Source of the DNA: Chrysogorgia sp. JL179-B06
Lineage: Eukaryota > Cnidaria > Anthozoa > Scleralcyonacea > Chrysogorgiidae
Length of the DNA stretch: 64,000 bases
NCBI GenBank assembly: GCA_035772405.1
Contig: JAYKKM010000193.1
Location: forward strand, 4,318,001-4,382,000
Direction: 5' to 3'
The notes under the pieces were generated by a model that was given only the letters and a program-made list of their open reading frames with translations, was not told the DNA's origin and made no database searches. Both the position numbers and the translations under genes were made by a program. Positions 23,601-38,100 of this stretch are shown here, in pieces. Positions within the stretch are counted from its first letter, which is position 1, and each line of letters opens with the position of its first letter.

Positions 23601-26600
23601 TATTTTACTTCGTTTTTGAAATATTTCAGTTTGTTTGATATGTACAGTAAATAAGATGGTCTCTGACGCCAGGTGCAGGGGCAGAGAATTTTCACTCATT
23701 AAAATATTAGTTACATCATCAAGTTTGTTCCACAAATTTACTTTAAAATGTGCGTACAATAACTCCTCGTGATAATGAACGTTGTACACTTGGCAATATC
23801 TCTGCACTGAGATATAAGACATTTTTTAATGTGTGAAAATTCTCTACCCTGCGGCCTGCACATGACGTCAGAGACCATCTCATTTACATATCAAACAAAC
23901 TGAAATATTTGGGTCGCCACCTACCTATACTATCAAGTTTTGTGATTGGTTGATTAAAACAATAAAACAATAGAATTGTTCTCATTTCAAAAGTACTTCT
24001 AAATAAACTCAAAATTTGGATAGGCGATTATTCCGTCGTAGTGCCACTTTAAAATAAATCAACAAAAAGTCATCTCAATTTTCGTTTCATATACCCTTTA
24101 AAGAATATTTTTATATTTTTATTTTTACTAGTCTGCCTATTGATCGTCCATGGTGGAAGAAAAAAACATAAATGGAAAAAAATAGGAGGTTACCGTATAG
24201 GCCATTTCGAAGAGAATTTGTTACGTGTTTGTCACCATAGCAACGAACTCAATGTCACTTAAATTAAAGGAATTTCAAAGTAGAAATATTAATCTATCCA
24301 CACAAACAACCAGTGAAAAGAAAACTGTATACAAAGACTTTCCATGCAAAATTTCCGTGAAAATTTGCACATGCGAAATTTTCACATTTATTATCACATG
24401 CGAAAATCCGTAAGCGATAATCCGTAATCCGAAAATCTGTACAGGATTCTGATTGAGCGTGTCGCATTTTCACATCATGAATATATAGATTTTGACAAAC
24501 AGTACGCACGTTTCGTCTCCTTCGATATTGTCTCGTTCATATCATTCATTATCACATCAACAAGTAAACAAAAACAAATGAACTAAATTATCATATCTAA
24601 ACACCCATAAATTCTGGGTGTCATGTGACCAGCCGATCCCAGGGTCATTTTCACCGACCTTCCACCGTGGAGGCAAAATGCCCTGGGTACGAGGTTGCTT
24701 CGCCGCATCTCTTTTATTTTTAGAGACTACCTCGACATCTTACCTCTCTTTGAAGTTTTCTTTTATCGGACTTCAAACTCTCCTCAGTCGATTCCTGCAA
24801 AGATGAAGACCATACATGATTAGCAAACAAAACAGTGAAAGGAAGGACCTTCACTCGTATGGCATTTAATATCTGATTCGAAAACACCTCGAAGTTATAT
24901 CGTTTTTCAACACACTTCGCGGTGTTTTCAAATCAGATAATAAACGCCTTCTCATGTATGATATATTACATAAAAATCTTTGTATATTTAAAAATCTTTG
25001 TAAACTTCATAAGGTTTCTGGCATTTGTTTTAATAGTGGTCTTCAATCTCCTGCGTGATCTCATAGGGGGAGAATTCAGGTCGAGAACAACGTCTAGGCG
25101 ATTTGATGTCAGGCCGCGTGTTCGTATATAACAGAGATCAGCAATAGGCATGCAGTGTTCACTGATTTCGTGTTCACTGATTTCGGGACAGGAAATTCAA
25201 TTGATAAACTAGGTTTTCGCAGATTGAGGTTTTCGCTGAAACGTCCTATCTAAAACCTCAGATTTTCCATCGCTAGGGTATATATGTGTTAATATACACA
25301 CTGCTGTAGTGAATGTGCAGGGAGAGCTTGGAGTAGACAGACGATACATGGACGATCGTCAAACTCGTATCCTCAGAAAAATGATTCTGAGTCCCGGACA
25401 GGAATCGAACCTGTAATCTTCTATGGTATATAGTTACCATCTCCAGGGACAAAAAAGCTATACAGGTCGCACAGGGCTCAAGTTGGGCTGAGCCAACCAA
25501 AAACAGCTGGGATTTATTTCAATCTAGCATTAATCATCAGCAACATCATATAATGGCTTACCGCAGCTTCCGCTTGCGACTTGTAGCGTTTTACCTGACT
25601 TTCCAACCTCATTACCTTGAGAAAATAAAAAGCTGATGTAAAAAGTACATTTTTTATAAAAGACATTGACAACCGAAAAAAATACTTTTTAAATCGAAGT
25701 ATATGACGTACCTAGTGGGAATATAGTAGTTTGGTTCTATATGAAAATACTCGTAACACATTTTGAACAGGCTCTTGCGCCGCCATTTTGAATATGACGT
25801 GACGTCATGTGCTGGTAAGCGTTGTATTTCTTACTGTTGCGCTACCTATCAGTTTTTGGTTGTAACAGTGATTATAAAAATAACGCTATAAAATGCTTAA
25901 TTTCTTTGCATTACCGTCAACACTAACCGCTTTACCCAGCACATGACGTCACAAGGTCATTTGACAGAAAAACCCTAATTACTGTAATACGCATTGAGCA
26001 TTTTTACAACCTCAAACTAGCATATTCCGGCTATTTAGGTCACATAATTTGAGTAAAAGGTACTTTATATTTTTGTTACCATTGTCCTTTAATTAAGAAA
26101 TAAAAAAACGTGTCGCGTGTGATTATTATCGAGTTATAATGGCATGAGAGATGCGTGTAAAACACGAGGCGATAGCCGAGTGGTTTGCTAGCTTCTCGAG
26201 TGCCATTATAACTCGATAATCACACAACCACAAAGTTTTTTTATTTCTTTTATAAAATAACACCATTAAATTAACAATAAAGCCATGAAAAATGCAGATT
26301 ATAAGAGGCGTTGCTATGTGCGTTGCTGGGAAGCCTTTGTTGAAAACACGTTGGCGATTTTAGCGATAAAAATGCACTCAACGTTGCAGTTAAAACATTC
26401 TGTTGTGTTAGTGCCTTGATTAGCCTTGTATCCAGGTATTCTATTTGTGATTTAAACTACTTAAAATCCGTCAAAAACGACAAAATCTACGCGAAGAATT
26501 ACGTCAGCTTATGCTTTATTGAGTTATAATGTCACGGTTTTTGAGCTCATTAACCAATCAGACAGCGTGTTGTTGCTCATTTACTTTGGGTTATTTTATA

Positions 26601-29600
26601 AAGAACAATAAAATACCGTTTATACTGTAAAAACTGGACTTGAACCGATAAACGATCTTAACTACAAATATTTAGGATTCAATGTTAGCTCTTACCAAGC
26701 CTTCAAGTCTCGTATTTTCTTGTTCCATTTTATGGACTTTGATTTTCATATCGTTCACTTGTCTACCAAACTCCCCTAGGAGGAAAAAGAAATTGTTTTT
26801 AACATAAACTGAGTGCTGTTCGAAACAGCGATGAACATGAAATTCAAATGTTTTCATGTATAATATACATATACCGTAAACTCCGAGAATAAGGCCTCCC
26901 GAAAATACGCCCCCCCGAAGATAAGCCCCCCACATTTTAGACGCAAAAATCCTTGCAATAAGCCCCCAAAAATAAGCCTCAAACTGAGAAATAAGCCTCA
27001 AACTGAGGAATAGACCTCAAACACCCAACAAAGGATTTTTACGCATAAGGATATGCTCATGTTCAAATCGAAGGATACTGTACCTTCAATATAGATGCCA
27101 CTTGTATACTGAAGTAATTAATTGTGATTTATTACTGCATCGAGCATATATATCACCAGATTTCCATATGTATATGTATATATTTGTACTACCAACTTAT
27201 TAGTTACTTATGTTTTAAAGTGCCCATGAAATCATATTTTTGGTGTTCTGTATTTTTACATATTCGTAATGATCATGTCCTCCTTATTTCACTTGCCAAA
27301 TTTCAAGTCATTACGAGCATGGAAAGTTACCCTTTTCGACTGTTTTTATATAAGATTATACGGCCGCCATTAATCAAGCATGTTCTGGAAATGACATCAA
27401 AGACTCAAAGAAAACCACATGGCTCATCACCATATTAAAATAAAGGGTCAAGTGGAACAAATGTAGCTCTCTGATTGGACAATTTACAGTCGAGGTAATA
27501 ATATTAGAGTAAAACCCCTCCTGATATGCACTATGGAGTGTGGGATGCATGCAAGCAATATTTACAATATAAACGGTCAAATTGCAAAGGAGTCCATTCA
27601 CTAAAACTAAATGTTCTGGGCCAGGTTGTTCGAAAGCCGATTATTAAAGAAATACCTGATGGTTTCCGTGTTTGGATACTGTGATCCAAACACGCGGGAA
27701 ATTGCGAGATTGGGGAAAAGCGATCACAGTATCCAAACACGGAAAAACCATTAGGTATTTATTTTATAAAATAAAATAATACAAGAGAACAGCAGCAAAA
27801 CGTAAGGAAATTTTTGGCGGGAAATTTCCGTGTTTGGATGGCTTGATCCAAACACGGGTGTTGACCAATCAGAGCCTGCGTAGTATACAAGTTATTTTAT
27901 AAACCTTAATCCAGGATTAGGGAACATTTTGTGAACGAAAAGGCGAAAACGATGGCAAACAAAAACGATGTTCGACGTTTTCTGTTCAGACAAAAAACAA
28001 ATGTACAAAGGTTTCGTCCTAGAGAGTTGGAACAAATGTTGTCAAACAGAACATTTCAAAATAAACAACGGATTAAATTTTAACCCATGATTAATGTTAG
28101 TCGCCCTTTGAATAAATGGGCCTTGATAATTCCCTTATCAGCGACAGTCACTTACTTTTAATTTCTTCTAGTTCACTTGCAGTGGGAGCTTCTAAGTTTC
28201 TTTCGTTTCCTGCGGTCTTCATAGTAGCAACTTGCGTTTGCAATAATTCAATCTAAAGAGGTGTATTGAACACGTTAGGGGTCGCATGTTAGGGGTAAAT
28301 ATTTATTTGAAATTACGGATGGAAATAAGACAAAGAAGACAAGAAGACGTTTCATAACGAGTAGTATCCTCAGTCGTTTAAAATACTTTATTAAAATGAA
28401 CATAAGTGCATAACACACTAAGAAATTAAACCACATATGTTTAGTCTTTGTGATTGATTGTAGACTATAAAAGTAGAAGTCCTTGGAACAGCAATCTGAA
28501 GGCAAACGAAAGGCAGTTTTTTGCAAGCAATCTTTTTCACCAATCTCTTCGAGGGTGGATTCCGTGGGTTCTAATTTACCTCACCATCCACCATGTTGTC
28601 ATTATCACACTCATCGGTTTCATCTGAATTATCGTCGGCGACCAGTAGTCCTTGTTTGAGTTGAGTGTAATTTGATGCAAAAGATACAAGCTCCTCTCGT
28701 AATGAAACCTAGTCAATTTCATGCAGGGCTTCAGGTATTGTGATAAGCTTGATTCTCTCTGGATGTGCTTTTACTTCGTCAAACCTGTCAGGATCAAAGC
28801 ATGCAATTTCTTGACACAGATCTTTGTGATCTGAGTCGCATGTTGATGCTTTCTAAATTCTACCAGTGTGTCTATAGGATGTTATGACAGGAAATCTTGA
28901 AATGTTTCGTCGAACTTTCTATTCCAGTGGGTCGTCGATTTGAACGAATTTCTAAGAGGTTTGGTGTAAGGAAAATATATTCTCCATCTAATTTATTATT
29001 CACTCCATTGATAAATGTAGTTGTATGTTGGTAGATATCAGCAAAATATCTGGTGATCGCGTTGAATATGTCGGTTGCATCGTTTATCATTCTCCATGTT
29101 TGTGGAACGTCCAATCCAGATGCTTGCAAATAATCCGAGACCAAGGTAGTGATGTCGAAGATTCGAATGTATACGAATGTTACCAAAACAGTCTCGAACT
29201 TCGAAAAATTGTCGTAGCGTACTAGCGCGGGCGGAAATCGGTCGATTCATTGACATTCCGATTTTGTCAACGCAACTACTCTACTTTTCTCAAGGCTTCT
29301 TGCGGGAAGTTTTCTCCTTCCTTTTTGGGCCCCAACGCCATCCGGGGCCCTCGGTCCGCGTCCGATTGCCCGACCGTTCAGTCCGCCCCTGTGTATATGT
29401 GTAATGTATATGACAAGTAATATTTATATTTGGCATTTCACTCGATTAAACAGCATGTTCTAAGGATTTATGGTGAAGGAAAATCTCGAGTGTTTGAACC
29501 CAACCCCTCAAAAGCCCCAGGCTAGTTCCAGGTTCTTCTCTGGATTTTGACTTCTTAAGTATACAAATGATCCACGGTCTTAATTTTACCTGATCAACGA

Positions 29601-30826
29601 GAACTTCTTTATCATCTGATACTGACGCTCTTCTTCCCGCTGAATCACTTGTATTTAATTGGTTGGTGTCTTCTAAAAGGCCCAAATGTCGCACATTAGT
29701 GAGTAAGCACAAGCGAGTTATGAATCAAATATTCTAAAAGGTTGCGGTACTGCCGAAATAGTGAATAGAAGTTCTAATGTTTCGTAAACGCACTTAAAAC
29801 TAGGTGAGGATGGGCCTTCACTTGAAACGTAAGACCTCTCCCATTCAAAATTTGGTAGTATACCATACATATAGGAGGCACAGATTGTGGCTTCGACTCC
29901 GTGACTATCTAAGGGTAATCCAAGATGGCGACTCAGGCGGGCAAAAGCCCAAGTGACTATAAACAAGGCAAATCACTTTACGCGTGATTGTCAACGAAAA
30001 ACTCTCAAAAACGCTTGTCTTTGGACATTTTTGCTCCTTTTCTATTCATTCGAAGTAGTAATTTTCCAGGAAAAGCACCCAGGATTACTGCGATGTGGTT
30101 TTCCCGCTCGAGCCGCCATCTTAGAGCTCCATAGTGGCTCGCTATCAAAACAATGGTCAAGTAACGAGCCCGCGATCTCCTATATCTATGGGCAGTACAC
30201 CAACCTTTTGGAATTTTTTATTCCTATTTAAAGGGCAACTGTACCCAAAAAACAAATTACTTTTAAATAAAAGGCCTTTAAGTATAATGTTTAGAAATGT
30301 TAATAGTTTTACGGTATTTGCTCTTGTACGTGAGAAATAACGATTTCATTCTCGTATTTTATGCTTCTGGGAGCCGCCATTTTAGATTTGCTCGACCATT
30401 CATAATTGACCTTACCCATTATGACGTACGAATCTATTAATGACTACTACTACCATAATTACTTGCGAGATTTCCTTTCCCACTGGGAGACGGAAAACAA
30501 TTGCTCAACTTAACATCACAAAAAGATATACCGAAAAGGATTCTGGTAGTAGTAGTCACTAATAGATTCATGTGTCATAATGGGGGTAAGGTCTATTGAT
30601 GTAAAGTGGGGATTTTCTTTTCAATTTTGACGTTATTGAGTGCTTGTCTTCTGTTCCTTGACTGATGAGTCTTGACGTCAACTCAATGACGTCGTAATTG
30701 AAAAGAAACCCGGGCTGCACATCGAGTCGAGCCGTTGAGCAAACTCCAGCATGACACAAAATGGCGGCATCCAGAAGCATAAAATACGAAAATGAAGTCA
30801 TTTCTCGAGTACAAGACCAGATACCG

Positions 30827-30859
<33 letters not shown>

Positions 30860-32053
30860 TAATATTTGGCATTTCACTCGATCAAACTACATGTTGAAAG
30901 GATTTATGGTGAAGGAAAATTTAGTTAGGAAAATATAGTTCGAGATATATATATATATATATGTTTGAAGAGCGATCAGTAGACATCATGATTTAATAAT
31001 AATTTGAAGCTGATCTAGATAAAAAGTTTTTTATCTAGATCAGCTTCAAATTATTATTAAATAATATATATATATATATTACTCTTTATCTATATATACA
31101 TGTATATATCTATATATATCTATATATATATATATATATATATATATTACTCTTTATCTATATATATATATATATATATATATATTTAAGAAATAGAAAA
31201 CATTTTCCGTGTTTACATACCGTTATATAAACACGAGTGGAAGTTTGGGAGAACGAGAAATCATAGTGGGAACACGAGCCCGTAGGGCGAGTGTTTCCAC
31301 GCGATTTCGAGTTCTCCCAAACTTCCACGAGTGTTTATATAACGTATGGGAACACGGATAAAAATGTTTTCTATTTCTTTTATAAAATAACCCGTAGAAA
31401 GCAAATAAAATGTACAAATATCTTTTTTATCAACACGTAAATTCTCCTTACTGCGTATGATGGCGCCGTGATGTCTAATTGATGGCGTATGATGGCTGAT
31501 TGATGGCGTATGATGGCTGATTGATGGCGTAGGATGGCTGATTGATGGCGTATGATGGCTAATTGATGGCGTATCATGCCTAATTGATGGCGTATCGCGA
31601 TGGCGTAATCCATCCATGTTATAATTAACAATTAGACAACGAGCCCGCGTTTTCTATTTAACAATTAGACAACGAGTCCGAGTTGTCTATGAGCGAATAG
31701 TCAACGAAGGCGAAGCCTGAGTTGACTATTCGCTCATAGACAACGAGGACGAGTTGTCTAATTGTTTTAGTAGAAACAAATTAGTGGACTATTACAAATC
31801 ATGCATTCTCCAAAAAATATCCGAAAACTCATGTGAAACCTCCCCAAAACGAGAGTTTTCTGCCATTGTTTTGAACGCGTTTCCCAAACGTTGTCTATCA
31901 CGAATAGACAACGGTTGAGTAGCCAATCAGAATGCAGCATTTGTAATAGACCATGGTCAGTTTCTACTAAGAGCAGATAGTCAACGAGGCGGAGCCGAGT
32001 TGACTATCGCTCATAGAAAACAAGGGCGAGTTGTCTAATTGTTTTAGTATAAA

Positions 32054-32144
<91 letters not shown>

Positions 32145-35100
32145 CTCTATATATATCTATATATTACTCTTCGATAAAGGCACTGCTTGGTCGAAAAAGG
32201 ATAGTGACAACACATTTGATGTCACTATGGGAAGTTTTGATGGAGCCGAAGTGTGCGAGTTAGTGGGCCTCTACATCCTGAGTATTTTATCGAGAAAATA
32301 CGGAAAGTCACAAATTGGACTATACCGGGACGATGGTCTAGCAGCCTTCCGTAGTAACAGCCAAACATCCGACAGAATTAGGAAAGAAATTACCAAAGTT
32401 TTTAAAGATCAAGGTCTAATCATAACAATCCAAGCCAACCTGAAAGAAGTCAACTTCCTTGATGTCACATTCAACCTCCCCACTGATTCCTACAAACCCT
32501 ACAAGAAACCGAACGACAACCCTATCTACATCCACACCAAATCCAACCATCCACCCAATATCATTAAACAGATTCCAAAAAACATCAGCAAGCGGATCAG
32601 CGACATATCCTCGAACAAAGAAATTTTCGATAAAGCGGCACCGTACTACAACAACGCGTTAAAAGCCAGCGGATATGAAGACACTATAGAGTACAACCAC
32701 CCAACGACGAAGGAAACGCCAAAAGGAAACGGGAACGGAACATCACCTGGTTCAACCCTCCATACAGTATGAACGTTCAGACAAACGTATAGCTTGTAAA
32801 TTTCTCCGTCTTCTCGACAAACATTTCCCTAAGAACCACAAGCTCCATAAAATTTTCAACCGGAACAATGTTAAAGTCAGCTACAGCTGCATGCCTAATG
32901 TATCGAGCATTGTGAATTCTCACAACCAGAAGATTCTAACAGCCAGTAAAGAAGCAAATCAAACCCGGAAATGTAACTGCAAAGTTAAGGAGAAATGCCC
33001 CCACCAAGGTGAATGCCTCAGCCAATGCCTAGTATACCGAGCGCAAGTTACTAACGACAAGGACGACAACAACTCAAACTACATAGGACTCACAGAACAC
33101 TCTTTTAAAGACCGACTCTACAAACATCGAAACTCACTACGCTACCGAAACAAAATCAACGCAACAGAGCTTTCAAAGCACATCTGGAACCTGCGAGACA
33201 ACGCCACCAACACGGAAATAAAGTGGTCAATCCTGGACAGAGCGCCTGCCTTCAAAAACGGCTCCAAAAGATGCGAACTCTGCCTAGCTGAAAAATATCA
33301 CATTACTTTTCAGAAACTCAACCTCCTGAACAAAAGAAACGAAATCTTATCAAACTGTCGCCATGTTAATAAGCACTTATTGTGTAACTTCAAGACAATA
33401 CCGCCTGACAATTAACACTTCCGCCTCACAAGCATATTTATTCAGTGACACGTTATAGTTCGTCAGTCGTCTGATGATTGCGTTAAGCATGAAACACCGT
33501 GTAATGACTAGATGTTTTAGATAATTTTAAATATATCACTATATATATATATATGTGCTTTCAAGGCAATCTTAAGTAACAACTGTTACCTCTCCGTATG
33601 TGGACGTCGTCGTGCAAATTCACATAGTGATTTTGTACGGAGAACAAGAACGGCGTTGGGATTGCTTTTGAAACTAAATATTATCCATTCTCTTTGTTTT
33701 GCAAGATTGACTTGAAAATAGTCAATGCAATTCTTTTAGAAACTTTAAGTCTTTTTGGAAGTGATAAAATGTGCAAATGTGCAACACGTAGTGTTTGCGT
33801 AAGGTCCACAATATACAGACGTCATCTCTCAAATCATAGTCAATTTTTAGTCAATATAATTATATTGTCCGCTGGAAACGCGGCCAACATCTTTGTTTTT
33901 GTTCACATTTATACAAATGTGTGCATTTTCACACTTACTGAACACATTGTATTTTCTGTATAATAGCAAGCAGCGTTTGGGTTCAAAATATTAATGAACG
34001 TAAAACAAGACTTGTGCACTTTCAGGGCATCCTCAGCATAAATCGCCGTTTCCAGACAATATAATTCTAGTGACTATGCTCAAATACAAGAAATAATAAT
34101 ACCAGTTCCCATCTACCTGCAGATGATACACCCGTGCCGCTTGCATCGTTTCCAGCAGGAGAAGAGTTCTCGCCGTCACATTCACTAACAGAACTATCTT
34201 TCTCCAAGTCTTCAAATAGCGACAAGCCTTTTTCCTGGAGAAGAATAATAGGTAACAAAAGCGCTTGTTAATAGAAGCGCTCATGAATTGAACTGTATAG
34301 GAGGGGTCTTGGCAGGAAAATACTAAGCAACTGAATGAATAAACATATATAGATGGGCATATCCAAGGTTTAGAATACTTACGGCAATAAAATTATCTCG
34401 AAACTCAAGTGCCTCTTGGTACTTCAGGATTTCTCTTTCTACTGTTTTGTTCTCGCGTTTCAAACGGTCAATTTCCTACCAAATAACGTAGCAACAGTTA
34501 TTGAACAGGCGATACAGTGGAAACTTGGCACCTCATCGAGGTATCCGCTTACAGAACAACCACACAAGGAGCACGAACTGGCAGTTATGGATTCATAATT
34601 ACAAATGTAGGTTATTACCTATAAGCTTATGGCACACTGGCTGACAAAATTGCTTAAGCACCCAAGAACTTCCACTAGCGGACACCACCCGTAAGCGGAC
34701 ACCTCCCATAAGCGGACACCTCCCGTAAGCGGACATCAGTCCAAGGTCCCGGACATCAGTCCAAGGTCCCGGCCATTTCTCTATATCTATAACCTCCCAT
34801 TAACGTACACCTCTGGTAAGCGCACGGTAAGTACCTACCTAGAAAGAACAGGTTTTCTGGTTGGCTACGTGGAACAAAACTGGTTAGGGTTGGTCATTGG
34901 TTCCAGTTATCAGAGAATGTTATATATCTTTGCGTTCATCAAATAAAAACGCTAAAGTGTGAATAACACGTGTGCGTGTTTCTCCCACAACACCAAACTT
35001 TCAACAGGATTTCTTTCGAGAATGAAAGAGATACACACATTTCTCCAATAAGTCATTATGCATGTGTGACGTAAATTCCGGACATTTGCATATCAAACAA

Positions 35101-38100
35101 ACTCATGTCTCAAAAATAAAGCGAAGAAACGAAATCTTCAAAAGAAGTTATTTTATCATTTTAAAAGTTCTTCCAAATAGGTTAGGGGCACTTTAAGTTT
35201 CTCAGCGTTATTTTTGTAATCGATATTACAACCAAAAACTGGGCAATACATGACTCCAGGACAGGTAGTACAACAGTGAGAAATACAACGCTAACCAGAA
35301 ATTAACACACTCAAAATGGCGACAAAATAACCTGTTTTTAGATAGCTTATTCAACTTTTAAAATATGTTACGAGCATTTTCATATCGCCAAACTACTATA
35401 TTCCGACTAGTAAGTCGTATACTTCGATATAAAAAGTAATTTTTGGTTGTCGACGACATCGAAAAACTAAACTTTGACATTTTACGTTTTGTTAATTCTC
35501 ACAATTTAGATACTGAATTCTTGACTGCATGAACCGACTGTTTTAGGGAAACACGAACGACACATTTGGCGAGTACTGCGAAAAACAAGAACGGCAACTT
35601 GGTTGTGACTTTTTAAAGTGTCTATGTAATGCAAAATTGTAAAATAACTCTTTTGTTTGAAAGAACTCTTGAAACTATAAAGACTAACCATTTACAACTT
35701 TTTCATATCTCACTTCACTCTTGAGATATTAAGGTTTGTTTAATATGTAAAGGAACATACATATGACATCACAATGCATATCTTTACCATTATCATATGG
35801 AATCGTTTGATGATTTGCACATTTGAGGTCATTGGATATATGCACCTGCATTGCAAGTGATTTCAATAAATAATCTCAACGATATATAAGCATTTTCAAT
35901 GGTTATTATGCCCTGTAATGTCATTTGTTTAATATTACATATTAAACAAATCTTAATATCGCAAGAGTGAAGTGAGATATGAAAAAGTTGTAAATGGTTA
36001 GTCTATAGTTTCAAGAGTTCTTTCAAATAAAAGAGTTATTTTACAACTGAATTTTTCATTGCATAGGCACTTTAATTAGGGGGAAGATAACTTCATAACC
36101 TTGAAAATTTTGAAACCAAAAGTGAGACTAGTTTTGCATTAGTTTTGCTCAAAATAGTGTATTTCTAAACCATATATGATTACTTTTATCTGTTGTTACC
36201 AACTTTGATTGCCATTTTCTCCAAAACTGTGTTTCTGGAAGTGTGGATGTGGATTGTTTAAAATCTATCAACTAGAAAAGTATTTAACCAAAATCTCTGA
36301 TTTTTTTCAGGATTTGTTCTGAACTATATTCTTCATTAAAAGAATGGATCCGTTTAGTTTACTTTTATAACCTAAGTATTTACGTATATTTTTAATATTA
36401 CAAATTTATTTTTTCATCATGCAGTATTTATGATGATAACTGGAAATGGAATTGCACTAAAAGCCATCATTAATTTGTCGGCTGGTCTGTAAACTAATTG
36501 TCTGAATAAGGTTATTGACTAATTACCTTAGGGTGAAGTTGGTTAACCTGATTAAAGATTATTAATAAACAATTATTGCATGAGGCTGAGCATGATATCA
36601 AGAATTATCCAGACCGAGGTCAATGTTATCTGTCGAATTCGAAGGCTTACGTGGATAACATTGACCGGGTGAGGTGATATCAGTGTTATCGCTTGAGGGA
36701 CGATATCGTAATTGTCACGAGTGAGCGCAGCGAACGAGGGACAATTGTGATATCGTCCTGAAAGCGATAAAACTATCCACCGAGTCACGAATGTGATAAC
36801 CTGTTTATCACATACTTTGCCTTTATCAGGGTCTGAATTGTGGCAATAGATATACCAGGCGGAAAATTTAATTTAAAGATAAATACTAAAGCCCAGCAAA
36901 TGAATTTGAGCTGCAAGCAACGAAACGTTAGCAATTAAATCTCTTTTATTATGTCTTGTCTCAAAGTCATTTGCTGGGCTCTAATATTTATCTTTAAATT
37001 AGGGTCTAAATTGGTACAATTAGAATAATCAATCAACAATAAGTATTAAAAATAGACATATCGTTTTTATCGGCACATTTTTTCAGCCGGACATATCGTT
37101 TTTCAGCGGGACATGACATCGTTTTTATCGCCCGCTGTTATCACCCTGATAAAGGCACAAGTATGTGATAATTCTTGATGTCATGCGTGAGCCGAATCCA
37201 ATAATTGTTTTATTATAGATATCGTCACTGTTGTCTTCATTGTCACTGTTGTTTTCGTCAACAGAAGCAAATCTAATGCAAGCCATTTTGTTATTTAGTT
37301 ATTTTCGGGCGCTTTGAGGTAATGACATCATCAGCGTCCAATGATTTCTTTTGGACACCTCCGTCTAATAATTCACAGTATTAGACGGAAATGACGTCAC
37401 AGCTGCCGGACATTGAGAATTAACTAGAGTATGTTGATCAATAAGGAACGAGAATGAAGTTCGAATGTATAATAATAATAAATATTCACCTGAACATAAG
37501 TGATCTTATTGGTTACAATTCTTGGATATCATACCTTGTTCTTTTCTTTCAACTCATAACGAGCTTCTGTACTGGCATCTTCCTCGTCTTCTAGTCTAAA
37601 TTAAAGTGTTTTTAACACGAAAGTGTATGTTTCAAGTGGAGCATAAAAAAATGGACAGCTGGGGCAAATTAAATATCTATTTACCGAGCGGGAGGTGTTT
37701 ACATCAAAATTATGCTGTCCGCGATCTTTCAGTACAGACCGAGCGACGAAGGAGCGAGGTCTGTGCGAAAAGACCAAGGGCAGGATAATTTTGCCGTAAA
37801 GACCGACCAAACGAGGTTAATAAGGTTTTTATTATATGTAATATTTGGCATTTCACTCGATTAAACTACATGTTCTAAGGATTTAGGGTGAAGGAAAATT
37901 TCGAGTGTTGGAATATATACATTTTAAGACCAAACCGCGACCAGTTGCGAAAAATGCAACTTCAAGGCCTTCCGGCTGGGATTGAACCCGGGTTCTTTTA
38001 AATTTCTCACATTTTCTCAGTTTTCAAAATTTTTTATATCTTTTCAGCGGTTCCGTAAAGACCGGTCTTTACCGGTTTGTAAAGACCGTTCAGCAACTAA

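Larger units (their letters stand above)
32168..33540 (+). mobile_element. Penelope-like element, 5'-truncated
   Basis: Contains the C-terminal half of RT, the linker, a GIY-YIG-like nuclease and a 3' end with a hammerhead-like fold. The 5' part is cut off by the TA tract. It lies antisense in an LRRFIP intron. Confidence 0.9.

Noticed and set aside
25390..25470. tRNA gene
   Set aside because: Good T-arm but no pairing acceptor stem or clear anticodon arm; reads as SINE head.
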